Shown here: piece by piece, positions 40,740 to 50,579 of the stretch
How positions within the stretch are numbered: position 1 is the stretch's first letter
How the letters are laid out: every line of letters begins with the position of its first letter
Source: Antedon mediterranea
Taxonomy: Eukaryota; Echinodermata; Crinoidea; Comatulida; Antedonidae
Direction: 5' to 3'
Length of the DNA: 64,000 bases
Assembly (NCBI RefSeq): GCF_964355755.1
Contig: NC_092672.1
Coordinates: forward strand, 32,608,501-32,672,500
The notes under the pieces: model-generated
What the model was told of the DNA's origin: nothing
Database searches by the model: none
The model's input: the letters and a program-made list of their open reading frames with translations, nothing else
Made by a program: the position numbers and the translations under genes

Positions 40740-42850
40740 AGATGGATCATTTGTTGGTAGTTGTATGTTTATGGTCTTTTGTTGGCAATGTGGTGGTCTT
40801 TCAGAAATTTGTTGGTAAGATGGTGGACTTGGTTGCCAATTTGGTGGTCTTTTGTTGGCAATTTGGTGGTCTTTCTTGCCAATTTGGTGGTCTTTGGTCA
40901 TTTGTTGGCAATCTGGTGGTCTTTGTTGCCAATTTGGTGGTCTTTCGGTCAATAATTGTTACCAATTTTGTGGTCTTTCGCTCATTTGTTGCTAATATGG
41001 TGGTCTTTCGGTCTTTTGTTGGCAATGCGGTGGTATTTGTTGCCAATTTGGTGGTCTTTCGGTCATTTGTTGGTATGATGGTGGACTTTGTTGCCAATTT
41101 GGTGGTCTTTTGGTCATTTGTTGCCAATTTGGTTGTCTTTCGGTCATTTGTTGGCAATGCTGTGGTCTTTGTTGCCAATTTGGTGGTCTTTCGGTCATTT
41201 GTAACCAATTTGGTGGTCTTTTGGTCATTCGTTGCCAATATGGTGGTCTTTCGATCTTGTGTTGGCAATGCGGTGGTCTTTCGGTTAGTTGTTGGTATGA
41301 TGGTGGACTTGGTTGTCAATTTGCTGGTCTTTTGGTCATTTTTTGCCAATTTGGTGGTCTTTTGGTCATTTGTTGGCAATGCTGTGGTATTTGTTGCCAA
41401 TTTGGTGGTCTTTCGGTCATTTGTAACCAATTTGATGGTCTTTCGGTCATTCGTTGCCAATATGGTGGTCTTTCGGTCTTGTGTTGGCAATGCGGTGGTC
41501 TTTCGGTTAGTTGTTGGTATGATGGTGGACTTTGTTGTCAATTTGCTGGTCTTTTGGTCATTTTTTTCCAATTTGGTGTTCTTTTGGTCATTTGTTGGCA
41601 ATGCGATGGTCTTTGTTGCCAATTTAGTAGTTTTTTTGTCATTTGTTGCCAATTTAGTGCTCTTTCGGTCATTTGTTGGCAATGCGGTGGTGTTTCGGTC
41701 ATTTGGTGGTCTTTCGGTCATTTGTTGGCAATGATGTGGTGGTCTTTCAGTAATTTGTTGCCAATGTCGTGGTCTTTCGGTCATTTGTTGGCAATGTGGT
41801 AGTCTTTGTTGCCAATTTGTTGGGTTTTCGGTCATTCGTTGGCAATGCGGTGGTCTTTGTTGCCAATTTTGTGGTTTTTGTTGCCAATTTGTTGGGTTTT
41901 CGGTCATTTGTTGGAAAAGCGGTGGTCTTTGTTGCCAATTTGTTGGGTTTTCAGTCATTTGTTGGCAATGCGGTTGTCTTTGTTGCCAATTTTGTGGTTT
42001 TTGTTGCCAATTTGTTGGGTTTTCGGTCATTTGTTGGCAATGCGGTAGTCTTTGTTGCCAATTTGTTGGTTTTTCGGTCATTTGTTGGCAATGCGGTGGT
42101 CTTTGTTGCCAATGTTGTGGTTTTTGTTGCCAATTTGTTGGGTTTTCGGTCATTTGTTGGCAATGCGGTAGTCTTTGTTGCCAATTTGTTGGTTTTTCGG
42201 TCATTTGTTGGCAATGGGGTTGTCTTTGTTGCAAATTTTGTGGTTTTTGTTGCCAATTTGTTAGGTTTTCGGTCATTTGTTGGCAATGCGGTAGTCTTTG
42301 TTGCCAATTTGTTGGTTTTTCGGTCATTTGTTGGAAATGCGGTGGTTTTTGTTGCCAATTTGTTGGGTTTTCGGTCATTTGTTGGCAATGCGGTTGTCTT
42401 TGTTGCCAATTTTGTGGTTTTTGTTGCCAATTTGTTGGGTTTTCGGTCATTTGTTGGCAATGCGGTGGTCTTTGTTGCCAATTTGGTGGTCTTTCGGTCA
42501 TTTGTTGCCAATTTGGTGGTCTTTGTTGCCAATTTGGTGGTCTTTCGGAAATTTGTTGCCAATTTGATGGTCTTTCGGTCATTTGTTGGTAATGCGGTGG
42601 TCTTTTGGTCATTTGTTGGCAATGCGGTGGGTTTTCGGTCATTTGCTGGCAATGTGGTGGTATTTTGGTCATTTTCTGGCAATGCGGTGGTATTTGTTGC
42701 AAATTTGGTGGTCTTTCGGTCATTTGTTGCCAATTTGGTGGTCTTTCTGTCATTTGGTGGTATGATGGTGGTCTTTGTTGCAAATATGGTGATCTTTCGG
42801 TTATTTGGTAGGTAAGTGGTTGGCCAACGGAAGTATATTGTTGCCTAATG
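40740..42850. repeat. Complex minisatellite (30-, 51- and 72-bp units) forming the 3' part of a minus-strand ORF
   Basis: Built from 'ttgttggcaatgcggtggtc' and 'ttgttgccaatttgttgg' blocks joined by 'ttttcggtcat'. Between 42024 and 42321 the 'cggtcatttgttggcaa' motif is spaced 51, 72, 51, 72 and 51 bp, a higher-order 123-bp unit. All these spacings are multiples of three. At 40740-41750 the units are mostly ~30 bp. Most frames on both strands are open through the array. Confidence 0.95.
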
Positions 42851-43815
42851 ATGTTGGAATTTCTCCAGTCACTACATGAATTGTAAATTGAACCAGACGA
42901 CGTGCCTTGTGAATATTGTACAGGTATCTGAGCACTCTTTCGCCATAACATACATTTTACTCGTAGATTACGCTGTGACCTGAAGTCAAACAATTGGGAC
43001 AACTCTTTTATAGATTGTTCTGCCATGGGTAGCTGATACTGATTCTCTTCACCTCGATCAATAGTAGCAACCTCAAAAAAGTTGGCCTGTCGAGCAACAG
43101 AACTAAAAAACTCTGTGTTTCCACCTTTTGAATTTCCCAAATAGAATAGATAGGCACCGGGTTTAGCATGGTTTAGTAGGTCTCTGAGTGTCTCTTGTGA
43201 ACGAGGTAGTGCCTTTATAGCCGATATAAACTTACTACATGTTATAAGATCAGCCTTCGATATTGCTTGTCGGTGGTCATGTAGTATGGACTGACTGACT
43301 TCAAAATGAAGATAGTTAGCTGATAGGTTTCTTTGTTGTTGATTTAAACTTGATTGTAAACAATAAAAAGCAATTTTCCAATCTAGATGTCTATCTAGAA
43401 CTGTTGCAGTAATATGCATATCTTCGTGACCTTTACTGTTGAGAAACATCCTGACACCAAACAAGTCTGTACCGGGTCCTCCACCCAAAGCGCAGACATT
43501 CAGACAGCCACGAAGTGAAACATTTTCAAATAGTGCGTATAAATTACCGTTTTGATAGAATTGTTGTAGACTGTCGAAGATACCATAGCATAATACGGGA
43601 AAATAGAGAAACACGTAACAGGCTTGGTACGCAGGGTCGTCAAAATTTACATCTCCAAGACCATATTTGAGAGAAGGTCCTTCATAGCAATTCAAAAGTT
43701 CCTTAATACGGTGTGCCAGTTCATGTTTTCTGTTTGTATACATTAATATACCGTGTATTCCATGTCTTGTCAGTAGCATAATCGGTTGTCCAAGAACCCA
43801 ACTATGGCAATCCAT
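40801..43815 (-). CDS. Rossmann-fold methyltransferase-like protein with repeat-encoded Q/N/P/T-rich tail
   Basis: One uninterrupted minus-strand frame of 1004 codons. The N-terminal ~300 residues form a globular domain with a SAM-binding-type glycine loop 'CLNVCALGGGPGTDLFGV' and a following 'TATVLDRHLDWKIAF', where the acidic residue of motif II would be. Further conserved blocks are 'YGLGDVNFDDPAYQACYVF' and 'NSKGGNTEFFSSVARQANF'. The remaining ~690 residues are encoded by the minisatellite: 'HCQQMTENPTNWQQ'-type repeats, changing near 41750 to another frame's 'NDRKTTKLATK' repeats, so the array is not phase-locked throughout. The true stop may therefore be earlier or alternatively spliced. 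The paralogue at 46594-47487 ends right after the globular domain. It is intronless, and no specific substrate can be named. Confidence 0.72.
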   Translation of the reverse strand: MDCHSWVLGQPIMLLTRHGIHGILMYTNRKHELAHRIKELLNCYEGPSLKYGLGDVNFDDPAYQACYVFLYFPVLCYGIFDSLQQFYQNGNLYALFENVSLRGCLNVCALGGGPGTDLFGVRMFLNSKGHEDMHITATVLDRHLDWKIAFYCLQSSLNQQQRNLSANYLHFEVSQSILHDHRQAISKADLITCSKFISAIKALPRSQETLRDLLNHAKPGAYLFYLGNSKGGNTEFFSSVARQANFFEVATIDRGEENQYQLPMAEQSIKELSQLFDFRSQRNLRVKCMLWRKSAQIPVQYSQGTSSGSIYNSCSDWRNSNIIRQQYTSVGQPLTYQITERSPYLQQRPPSYHQMTERPPNWQQMTERPPNLQQIPPHCQKMTKIPPHCQQMTENPPHCQQMTKRPPHYQQMTERPSNWQQISERPPNWQQRPPNWQQMTERPPNWQQRPPHCQQMTENPTNWQQKPQNWQQRQPHCQQMTENPTNWQQKPPHFQQMTEKPTNWQQRLPHCQQMTENLTNWQQKPQNLQQRQPHCQQMTEKPTNWQQRLPHCQQMTENPTNWQQKPQHWQQRPPHCQQMTEKPTNWQQRLPHCQQMTENPTNWQQKPQNWQQRQPHCQQMTENPTNWQQRPPLFQQMTENPTNWQQKPQNWQQRPPHCQRMTENPTNWQQRLPHCQQMTERPRHWQQITERPPHHCQQMTERPPNDRNTTALPTNDRKSTKLATNDKKTTKLATKTIALPTNDQKNTKLEKNDQKTSKLTTKSTIIPTTNRKTTALPTQDRKTTILATNDRKTIKLVTNDRKTTKLATNTTALPTNDQKTTKLAKNDQKTSKLTTKSTIIPTTNRKTTALPTQDRKTTILATNDQKTTKLVTNDRKTTKLATKTTALPTNDRKTTKLATNDQKTTKLATKSTIIPTNDRKTTKLATNTTALPTKDRKTTILATNERKTTKLVTIIDRKTTKLATKTTRLPTNDQRPPNWQERPPNCQQKTTKLATKSTILPTNF

Positions 43816-44296
43816 TCTTCTTTTTTGTACTTTAAAATGTAAATTTCTACTTAAAAATGTTATTTCCTTGTCTATTTTTTAACTCAGTGTATGCCTACCT
43901 TTGTAAGTAAACGACAAGTCAATATCACTTTCAGATTTCAAAACTGGATTTTCCAAATGTCAGTCACTTCCTGTGCGCCATGTGATTCACTTTTAATTGC
44001 CATCAGACTTGATACATCCGCACACAGACAAAGCAGTTAAAAACAATAAAAATATTCTAGACTTACATAATAATAATAATAATAATAATAATATTTATTA
44101 AACAGTTTATAATTATTATCTTCACTTATCAATTGGTGATTATAATAATGTTGTTGATTCAACCAAGTGTAATGTCTAGTATTAAATAAACAAAATGTAT
44201 AATATCTAGACTAGATAATTGATTTGAACCCTCTTGACACACAATAACGTTGGTCATTTTATGCTATACCCTTACCTACATCAATCTTTCTTGTAT

Positions 44297-45151
44297 TTTA
44301 AACATGTATTGTCCCCCCAAACATGACAAATATAGTAAAATCACACTTTGAATATATTATTTTGTATCTTTTTCAATATAAAATTTAATGACAAAAAGAG
44401 AGATCGACGTTTCGGTACCATCATAGAACCATTTTCAAGATCAAGTGAATACAAAACAATAATAATTATGTGCACTAAGCACCAAAGTTGGTGACAGGAA
44501 ATGCTAATTGAGGGCTAATTAAGTAATTAGCTCCTCCTACTGAGTTAGATAAACAATTTAGCTTTGATGGAATCCGATTGTTTATTGAGTGTAGGTTTTA
44601 TCTCTTTGATCCACAACATCTCCTTAATTAGGCAATCAAACTTATTGTTACATTTAGATAAGACTCTAAAGTATTCTGAGATATCACCAGTTATGCCATG
44701 TTGTTTTAGATGATCGCCTATAATACTTTTGTTATGTTCATTAATGCATTTATAAAGGTGTCGGCAAGTGTAACCGACATAGTTTGTATCACACAAACCA
44801 CATTGAAATTTGTACACAACGCATTGTGAATTAATGATTCTGGGTTTCATTTCTTTAGGTTTTGTATCTTTTTAATAAAGTTAATCACTTCCGTGGAAAA
44901 AAAACCCGGAAAAAATTAATGTTTTCACTTATAAAATGACAAAAAATAAATGGTTAAATTCAACCAAAAATCCATTTCCTGGCAGCCAATTTGACTATTG
45001 TTTGGTTTAAATTACAGTCTTTCAGGTAAATACATTTTTTTTCGATCCAATTTTTGTTCAAATTGGATAACTATTAGGTGACATTAGAATATATACATAT
45101 TCAAAAAACATTTTTAAGAATTATTTTTTCAGGGAGACAATACATCTTAAA
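44297..45151. mobile_element. MITE family C, copy 4, interrupted by a Penelope fragment
   Basis: The left part 44297-44373 ('aacatgtattgtcccccc') and the right part 44860-45151 (ending 'cagggagacaatacatctta') are the inverted ends. The inside has 'tttcctggcagccaatttga', as in the other copies. The Penelope-like insertion occupies 44374-44859. Confidence 0.7.
44374..44859 (-). mobile_element. Penelope-like element, 3' fragment with GIY-YIG domain
   Basis: The minus-strand frame 44850-44545 encodes a GIY-YIG endonuclease-type start: 'VVYKFQCGLCDTNYVGYT', then 'CRHLYKCINEHNKS', the pattern of the Penelope C-terminal nuclease. Downstream, 'TTGAAAATGG' and 'GGTACCGAAACGTCG' resemble the Penelope terminal/hammerhead region. 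The fragment is flanked by the same 14 bp, 'ttttgtatcttttt', at 44360-44373 and 44860-44873, a target-site duplication. The reverse transcriptase part is missing, so it is 5'-truncated and inactive. Confidence 0.82.
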
Positions 45152-46593
45152 ACGTACCTTAAAATGTATTTTATCTGTATTTTACAACATTTTAACATTT
45201 TTAAACTCATTTTTATAATTTTATGTGAACGTTTAACTTTGAACAAACGAAACTACTATACTATTTTTTACTGCGTTTGATCATGAATAAATGAAATGAA
45301 ACAGTTTTATTCTATCGTAGCGTTTCAGTGGAAAAAAAAATAAATCCATTTATTTTCAATTTGAAGAATATGTTATGAATTTAAGAATAAAGAATAATTG
45401 ATAAACTACCATTTATAAAAACAACAAAATCTTTATACAATTATGAATCTATCTATTTTCGAAACCTATCAATTCCTTACATGGGAACAACCGGAGGGTT
45501 GGGCCATCTTGAGCGGGTAAGTTCAGAGAGCGCTCTTAATGTTATAAACATATACACAGTATTGACCTGCATCAATCCAATTGTATTTATCTAATATATA
45601 TCCGATTCAGATTCAGATAATATTTATTTAGATAATAATGAATGAATATATACAAAATAGAAAAAAGATATTAAAGTGAACATAGATAAAGCAGTCATTG
45701 GTAGTCATTATTATCATGGATCCCTTCTAGAAGTTAAAAACTTGTCTCGTAGGGACCACAACAAAACACATTACTAAAAAAATAATAATAAACCTAGAAT
45801 ATATAATTATATAATTTAGGATAAAAAATTACAGTATAATAACATAACTAACATATTCTTTATAAAAATCATTTAAATTATATTTCAATAGTTTCATATT
45901 AAACATATAGATATGAATAAGATAAATCATGAATGATTCCACCGAACGTTCGAGTTAAAATAACTATAGTGAGACATTAAATTTTAATGAATAGGCAAAC
46001 TGCCTTAAAATGTGACATGTTTCGAGAAACTATTCTCATCATCATTCATTCATTAAATGTCTCATTATAGTTATTTTAACTCGAAAGTTCGGTGGAATCA
46101 TTCCTGATTTATCTAACAATACAGAGGCCAACTACTAATGAATAAGATAACAGTTATATTACAACTATTATATTAAAATTCTTTAAAAATGCAGGATAGT
46201 GGATGGGTATGCAAAGGGAGGTATCAGGATGGCTTAGATTGGTGTCATCAGTTCCTCTTGCTGCCGCAACCATGCTATCGATCCAGTGTGATACACTTTG
46301 GAATACCAGTGTTGGTTCTCTGTTGGTAAAATGAACGTCGCTCTTTGCATGCAGACTTGGTGGTGGTGGTTATAGATGGTTCTTTTAATCCTACTTGTTT
46401 TTGTTCAAAAGTGTTTGGAGTTGCATGAAGTACTGTACAACTTGTTTGAACATCACGTGGTGGCTGCCTTGCAGAAATATCATGAGAAGGCTTGTGTGGC
46501 TGGGATTTCCCAAATCACCGAAGATGGACGTGGCCTCAGAATACGGTTCTATTTTGCTATTTTTAGAATGACTTGTGGATAGTTTACAGCAGT
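45152..46593. other. Intergenic; LINE tail and hairpin repeat, no gene
   Basis: 45608-45800 has an AT-rich LINE-3'-end look ('agataatatttatttagata'). 45930-46105 is a hairpin element described separately. Two short overlapping frames near 46376-46618 are not recognised. Confidence 0.4.
45925..46110. mobile_element. Hairpin element with hammerhead-like centre
   Basis: The arms 'gattccaccgaacgttcgag' + 'ttaaaataactatagtgaga' and their complement near 46055-46100 pair almost fully over about 45 bp. Between them the minus strand reads 'gatgatgagaatag' then 'tttctcgaaacatg', reminiscent of the CTGATGA...GAAAC parts of Penelope-associated hammerhead ribozymes. Confidence 0.5.
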
Positions 46594-47487
46594 CTAAATC
46601 TTTCGCCATAACATACATTTTACTCGCAGGTTACACTGGGTATTAAAGTTAAACAAGTTAGATAATGCATACGCATGCCATGGTTGTTCATTTTGCGGTA
46701 ACTTATATGGATTTTTCTCACCTCTATTGATGTTAGAAACCTCAATAAAATTTGCTTTTCGAGCAACAGAACTAAAAAACTCTGTGTTGCCACCATTTGA
46801 ATTTTCCAAATAGAATATATATGCACCAGGTTTAGCGTGTTTTAGTAGCTGTACGAGTGTTTGTTCCGAGTTTTTTAGTGCTTTTATAGCCGAAATAAAT
46901 TTGTTACATGTTATTATATCTGCATTCGCGATCGCTTCCAGATGGCCATATAGGATTGAATTCCCTGCTTCAAAATGAACATATTTAGCTGATAAATTTC
47001 TTGTTTGTTTATTCATATTTAAGCGTAAACATTCAAAAGCAATTTTCCAAAGAGGATGTCGATCAAGAACTGTTGCAGTAATCCGAATATCTTCATAACC
47101 TCTACTGTTGAGAAACATCCTGACACCAAACAAGTCTGTACCAGGTCCTCCACCCAAAGCGCAGACATTAAGACAGCCACGAAGTGAAACTCTTGCGAAT
47201 AGAGTGTTTAAATGCATTTCGTTGTAAAATTGCTGTATACTGTTAAAGATACCATAGCATAAGGCGGGAAAATAGAGAAACACATAACAGGCTTGGTACG
47301 CAGGATCGTCAAAATTAACATCACCAAGACCATATTGTAAAAATAATCCTTTATACGAGAAAAAAAGTTCCATAATACAATAAGGCAGTTTATCTTTCTT
47401 GTCCGTAAGCAACAATAAAATGTCCACACTATTCTTCATGAGAAGCAGAACGGGTTTACCCAGAGGCCAAATCTGATAATTATTCAT
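46594..47487 (-). CDS. Rossmann-fold methyltransferase-like protein, paralogue without repeat tail (297 aa)
   Basis: A single-exon minus-strand ORF starting with Met at 47487. It aligns end to end with the first ~300 residues of the protein at 43815: shared 'YGLGDVNFDDPAYQACYVF', glycine loop 'CLNVCALGGGPGTDLFGV', 'RITATVLDRHPLWKIAF', 'ITCNKFISAIKAL', 'NGGNTEFFSSVARKANF' and the end 'LRVKCMLWRK'. It stops two residues past that point, which defines the domain edge. The GGGPGTD loop and following acidic residue suggest SAM binding, but the rest of the fold was not checked and catalysis is inferred. Same strand as its paralogue, about 2.8 kb apart: a tandem duplication. Neither copy has introns. 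Confidence 0.82.
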   Translation of the reverse strand: MNNYQIWPLGKPVLLLMKNSVDILLLLTDKKDKLPYCIMELFFSYKGLFLQYGLGDVNFDDPAYQACYVFLYFPALCYGIFNSIQQFYNEMHLNTLFARVSLRGCLNVCALGGGPGTDLFGVRMFLNSRGYEDIRITATVLDRHPLWKIAFECLRLNMNKQTRNLSAKYVHFEAGNSILYGHLEAIANADIITCNKFISAIKALKNSEQTLVQLLKHAKPGAYIFYLENSNGGNTEFFSSVARKANFIEVSNINRGEKNPYKLPQNEQPWHAYALSNLFNFNTQCNLRVKCMLWRKI

Positions 47488-47828
47488 TCTTACAATTGTG
47501 TTTTCTTGTGTGTTGTCTAATAACTTAATTGTTATGATGGAGAAAATAACTGAATAGAAGTATATATAATTTGTAATGTTGGAAATTCCATTTCTAATTT
47601 ATTAGTTAATTATTAAATATAGTATAATTATTTTTAAACTTGCGGAATTTCCAATACTTAGTCCTCTTATCTGTGTTGTGTGTATCTAATTTGTCATGGC
47701 AACAAGTCATCTGATGCATGCAAATTAACAATTTTAGCATTCACAAAATCAGAATAAACATCGCCCGATTCTGAAATGAACACGACATTTAACCGTAGCA
47801 TTGTGTAGATTAGTTTTCTTTTTATGCT
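47488..47828. other. 5' flank of the shorter methyltransferase-like gene
   Basis: AT-rich; it should contain the promoter of the minus-strand gene starting at 47487. No clear TATA box or other site can be assigned with confidence. Confidence 0.35.
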
Positions 47829-49279
47829 TCTATATATAAATTTACGTAAGGGCAAAATTCGGTAAATCGCGCGTTATTTCTAGAATGTTTACTCGATGGT
47901 ATATAAAGTTGGTTAGAATCTCGGTACTGATTTAAACCACCTGATGTAACCCTGTTTACTAATTAAATTGAGTTCGATAATTAGTTATTGACAATTAAAA
48001 CAAATTTAGGTTCAACGATTTGCCCCAAATAGGGGTGTTTTTCGATCGTGGTATACACTGTCTAATGGATGTCCATCTTGAAAAATACCCACAGACAATA
48101 ATACGAGGATGCTTCGCATTTTCCTATCTCCTCCTACGATAATGGTTTTTAATGGCTGAAAACCAGTTGAACAGCTCGAATACAGCATCATAATGTTGAA
48201 GACAGGCCGATTTTCTTTAAAAAATACTATTTTGATAAATTTAATATACGTTTATACAAATGTATTGACTTGCGATGAATGGAACATTCCAATCTCTGTT
48301 CCACAATTCAAGTGTCTATTCCCTCAGGCGTCGTAAAGGCAAGTACTGTATACTCATAACAGAAATTTGATCCATTTTTTTTTCAATCTGTACTGCAGAG
48401 GTTGGATATAGATTTTTTTTTAACGGATAATGAACTAGCGTTTTCAGTCGCCGTATATATTATGTACAAATATTTATTATTGCAGTTAAACCACCCACAT
48501 CATCACCCTTCCCTCACTGGCACGAGTAGCGTTGTAAAGCCAGTAGAGGATAGGCCTACGGTGCATCACATGCCCTAAACGCAGAACAACTTTGGTGGGT
48601 AGGGTAGGAACCAACTTAAAGTATGATTGGCTCTAAGAAACAATTGAAAACCATTAGGCCTACTAATTAAGTTGAGTTAGATAATTTAATATTTATTGAC
48701 GATTAAATCGAATTTATGATTTGCCCCGAATAGAGGTGGTTTTCACAAATTGTTTTACATTATATAAACATATACACGTCGTATTGATGTATCGTTACAT
48801 ATACTGTACAGTTTCAATTGACTAGGACGGTGATCATTTCAACAAAGTATTACATCGCAATGTTTTACTGTGTTTAGTGGTATATTATTTGTAAAACATG
48901 AAAACAATTAATATTTCGTTACTAAATGGATAAAGAATATATTTAAAAATTGTTCCTCTTTGCACCCATCCTCTTCCCCATCCCTCAACCCTAATGTTAC
49001 ATACAAAACACAAATTATTAAGTTTGTTTAAATTTGACTTAAACAATTGGTCTCATTTTTTGACAAGTTTCTCTTTCGGAAGTAATTCCCAGGGTGCTAT
49101 TTTTAGTTGAGTACATAAATCACATTGTCTATTTATTCGTTGCTGTAAACGACATGTATTTGTCCTGCGGTACGTACATTTGAAATCGCCAGTTTTTTAA
49201 CGCTGAAATTATTATGTATTCGAGAACCATCTGTGGGCACGACCTAGATGGTACGCGAGCGAAGCGAGCGTACCATCTA
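47829..49279 (+). mobile_element. Non-autonomous Helitron-like element (copy 2, ~1.45 kb)
   Basis: The 5' end 'tctatatataaatttacgta' + 'agggcaaaattcggta' and the 3' end 'catttgaaatcgccag...acgacctagatgg' match copy 1 (30875). The 3' terminus has a strong 12-bp-stem hairpin, 'ggtacgcgagcg/cgagcgtacc', followed by 'atCTAG', the Helitron CTRR signature. The next base starts another 'tctatataaatgtacgtaag' head (49280-49316), so two elements abut head to tail. Unlike copy 1, the base before the 5' TC is T, not A. No Rep/helicase ORF was found. Confidence 0.6.
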
Positions 49280-49316
49280 GTCTATATAAATGTACGTAAG
49301 GGCAAAATTCGATTTG

Positions 49317-50579
49317 AAAAAATACAAAAATGTAATCATGCATTATGGCTAGAAATGTTCTTAGTATCGTTATAGTAGTGTGATTGTTTGTATATTTTTG
49401 CATGGGTGTAGTTTCAAAGGCTTTTGTACTGGTATAACAATACTTTCTTTTATTTCCGTTGGACAATTTGCTATGTCATTGAAAATGTCTGCGATATGCG
49501 CGTGGGTAGTGTGGGTTCCAGACGGAGATTTGACTTAATATTATTTCAGTCTGTTTGGCGCGTGTTTAATTGTCATTATGATCAATATTAGTCATGTTAC
49601 AATTTATTTTATTTCAACAATATTGAAGGTATAATAAGGCCCCTTTACCAACACAATTAATATTAATTATCTTGTACCATATAGGCCTAATCAAATATGT
49701 CTACGGTTGCTTATCTGAATTGGCAGCTTATTCAAATATGTTGATAGGCCTACTATGATAAATTAATATATTTCGAGCATGGTATGTTTGTTCCTAAATA
49801 TAATAAGTCTCAGTCTATTGATTCACGAAAGTAGAATAAATGGTTTTGGAATTTCCCGGTTATTACTATATCCGAAGGCGGAAGGGTCAATAAGACTGAC
49901 ACCCATTACCATGTCAACTTTTTGGAGAGTTTTTTGAGAAAGGTAGGTTGGTATTATAATTTTTATTTTATTTTATTCAATCGAAACCAACAGCGATAAT
50001 TACCGCCACTAACAGGTTTGATACAAACAAAGCCAGGACTGTTTAAACCACCTTGTTTGTATTTATGATATATATTTTTACAGTATGCTTACAGAAACAA
50101 AGGCCTAATAGTAGTACAACATTATGGGATTCTCATTATATAGAAGTATGCTTTACGGAAGCCATCGGAGGTGACAAACGTCCTGGCCAGCAAAGCGTAA
50201 ACAAACAACTATAACATAGTGTTTTCAGGGGATTCAGGACACCACAATTACCTTGGTTTATTTTGATTTACAAGACTACCTCTTGCTTAATCATCTTGGC
50301 ATATTCTTCAGATACATACGGGTTGAACTCTAGTTAGTGGCCAGACCAGTTTATTCTATTCAGCTCAGATCACTTGCCATTTACGATTTTATTTTGGAAG
50401 CGCCGCTTCAATCGTAAACATCGTCAATGTTAATATAACAATCCTGAAAAGGGTCTAAGGTACAACCATGGAGAAATAAGTTAGTTAAATAACTTATTTC
50501 TTCATGGTACAACTGATTGCGGACGGGTTTATGTAATATTATTAATATATACTATATATTCTAATTCCTTATTAAAGCA
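49317..50579. other. 5' flank of the PARP-like gene
   Basis: No gene was recognised. A near-perfect 18-bp-stem hairpin lies at 50467-50508 ('ccatggagaaataagtta' / 'taacttatttcttcatgg'), ending about 70 bp before the proposed start codon. It could fall in the promoter or 5'UTR. Confidence 0.45.
50467..50508. other. Hairpin upstream of PARP-like start codon
   Basis: 'ccatggagaaataagtta' pairs with 'taacttatttcttcatgg' (one mismatch) around a 6-nt loop. It could be a transcript-level stem if within the 5'UTR, or a small foldback. Confidence 0.6.

Noticed and set aside
40742-42815. Plus-strand ORFs rich in 'VVFRSFVGNAVVFVANL'
   Set aside because: They are the complement of the minus-strand repeat array joined to the methyltransferase-like domain. 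They have no conserved domain, and open frames occur on both strands.
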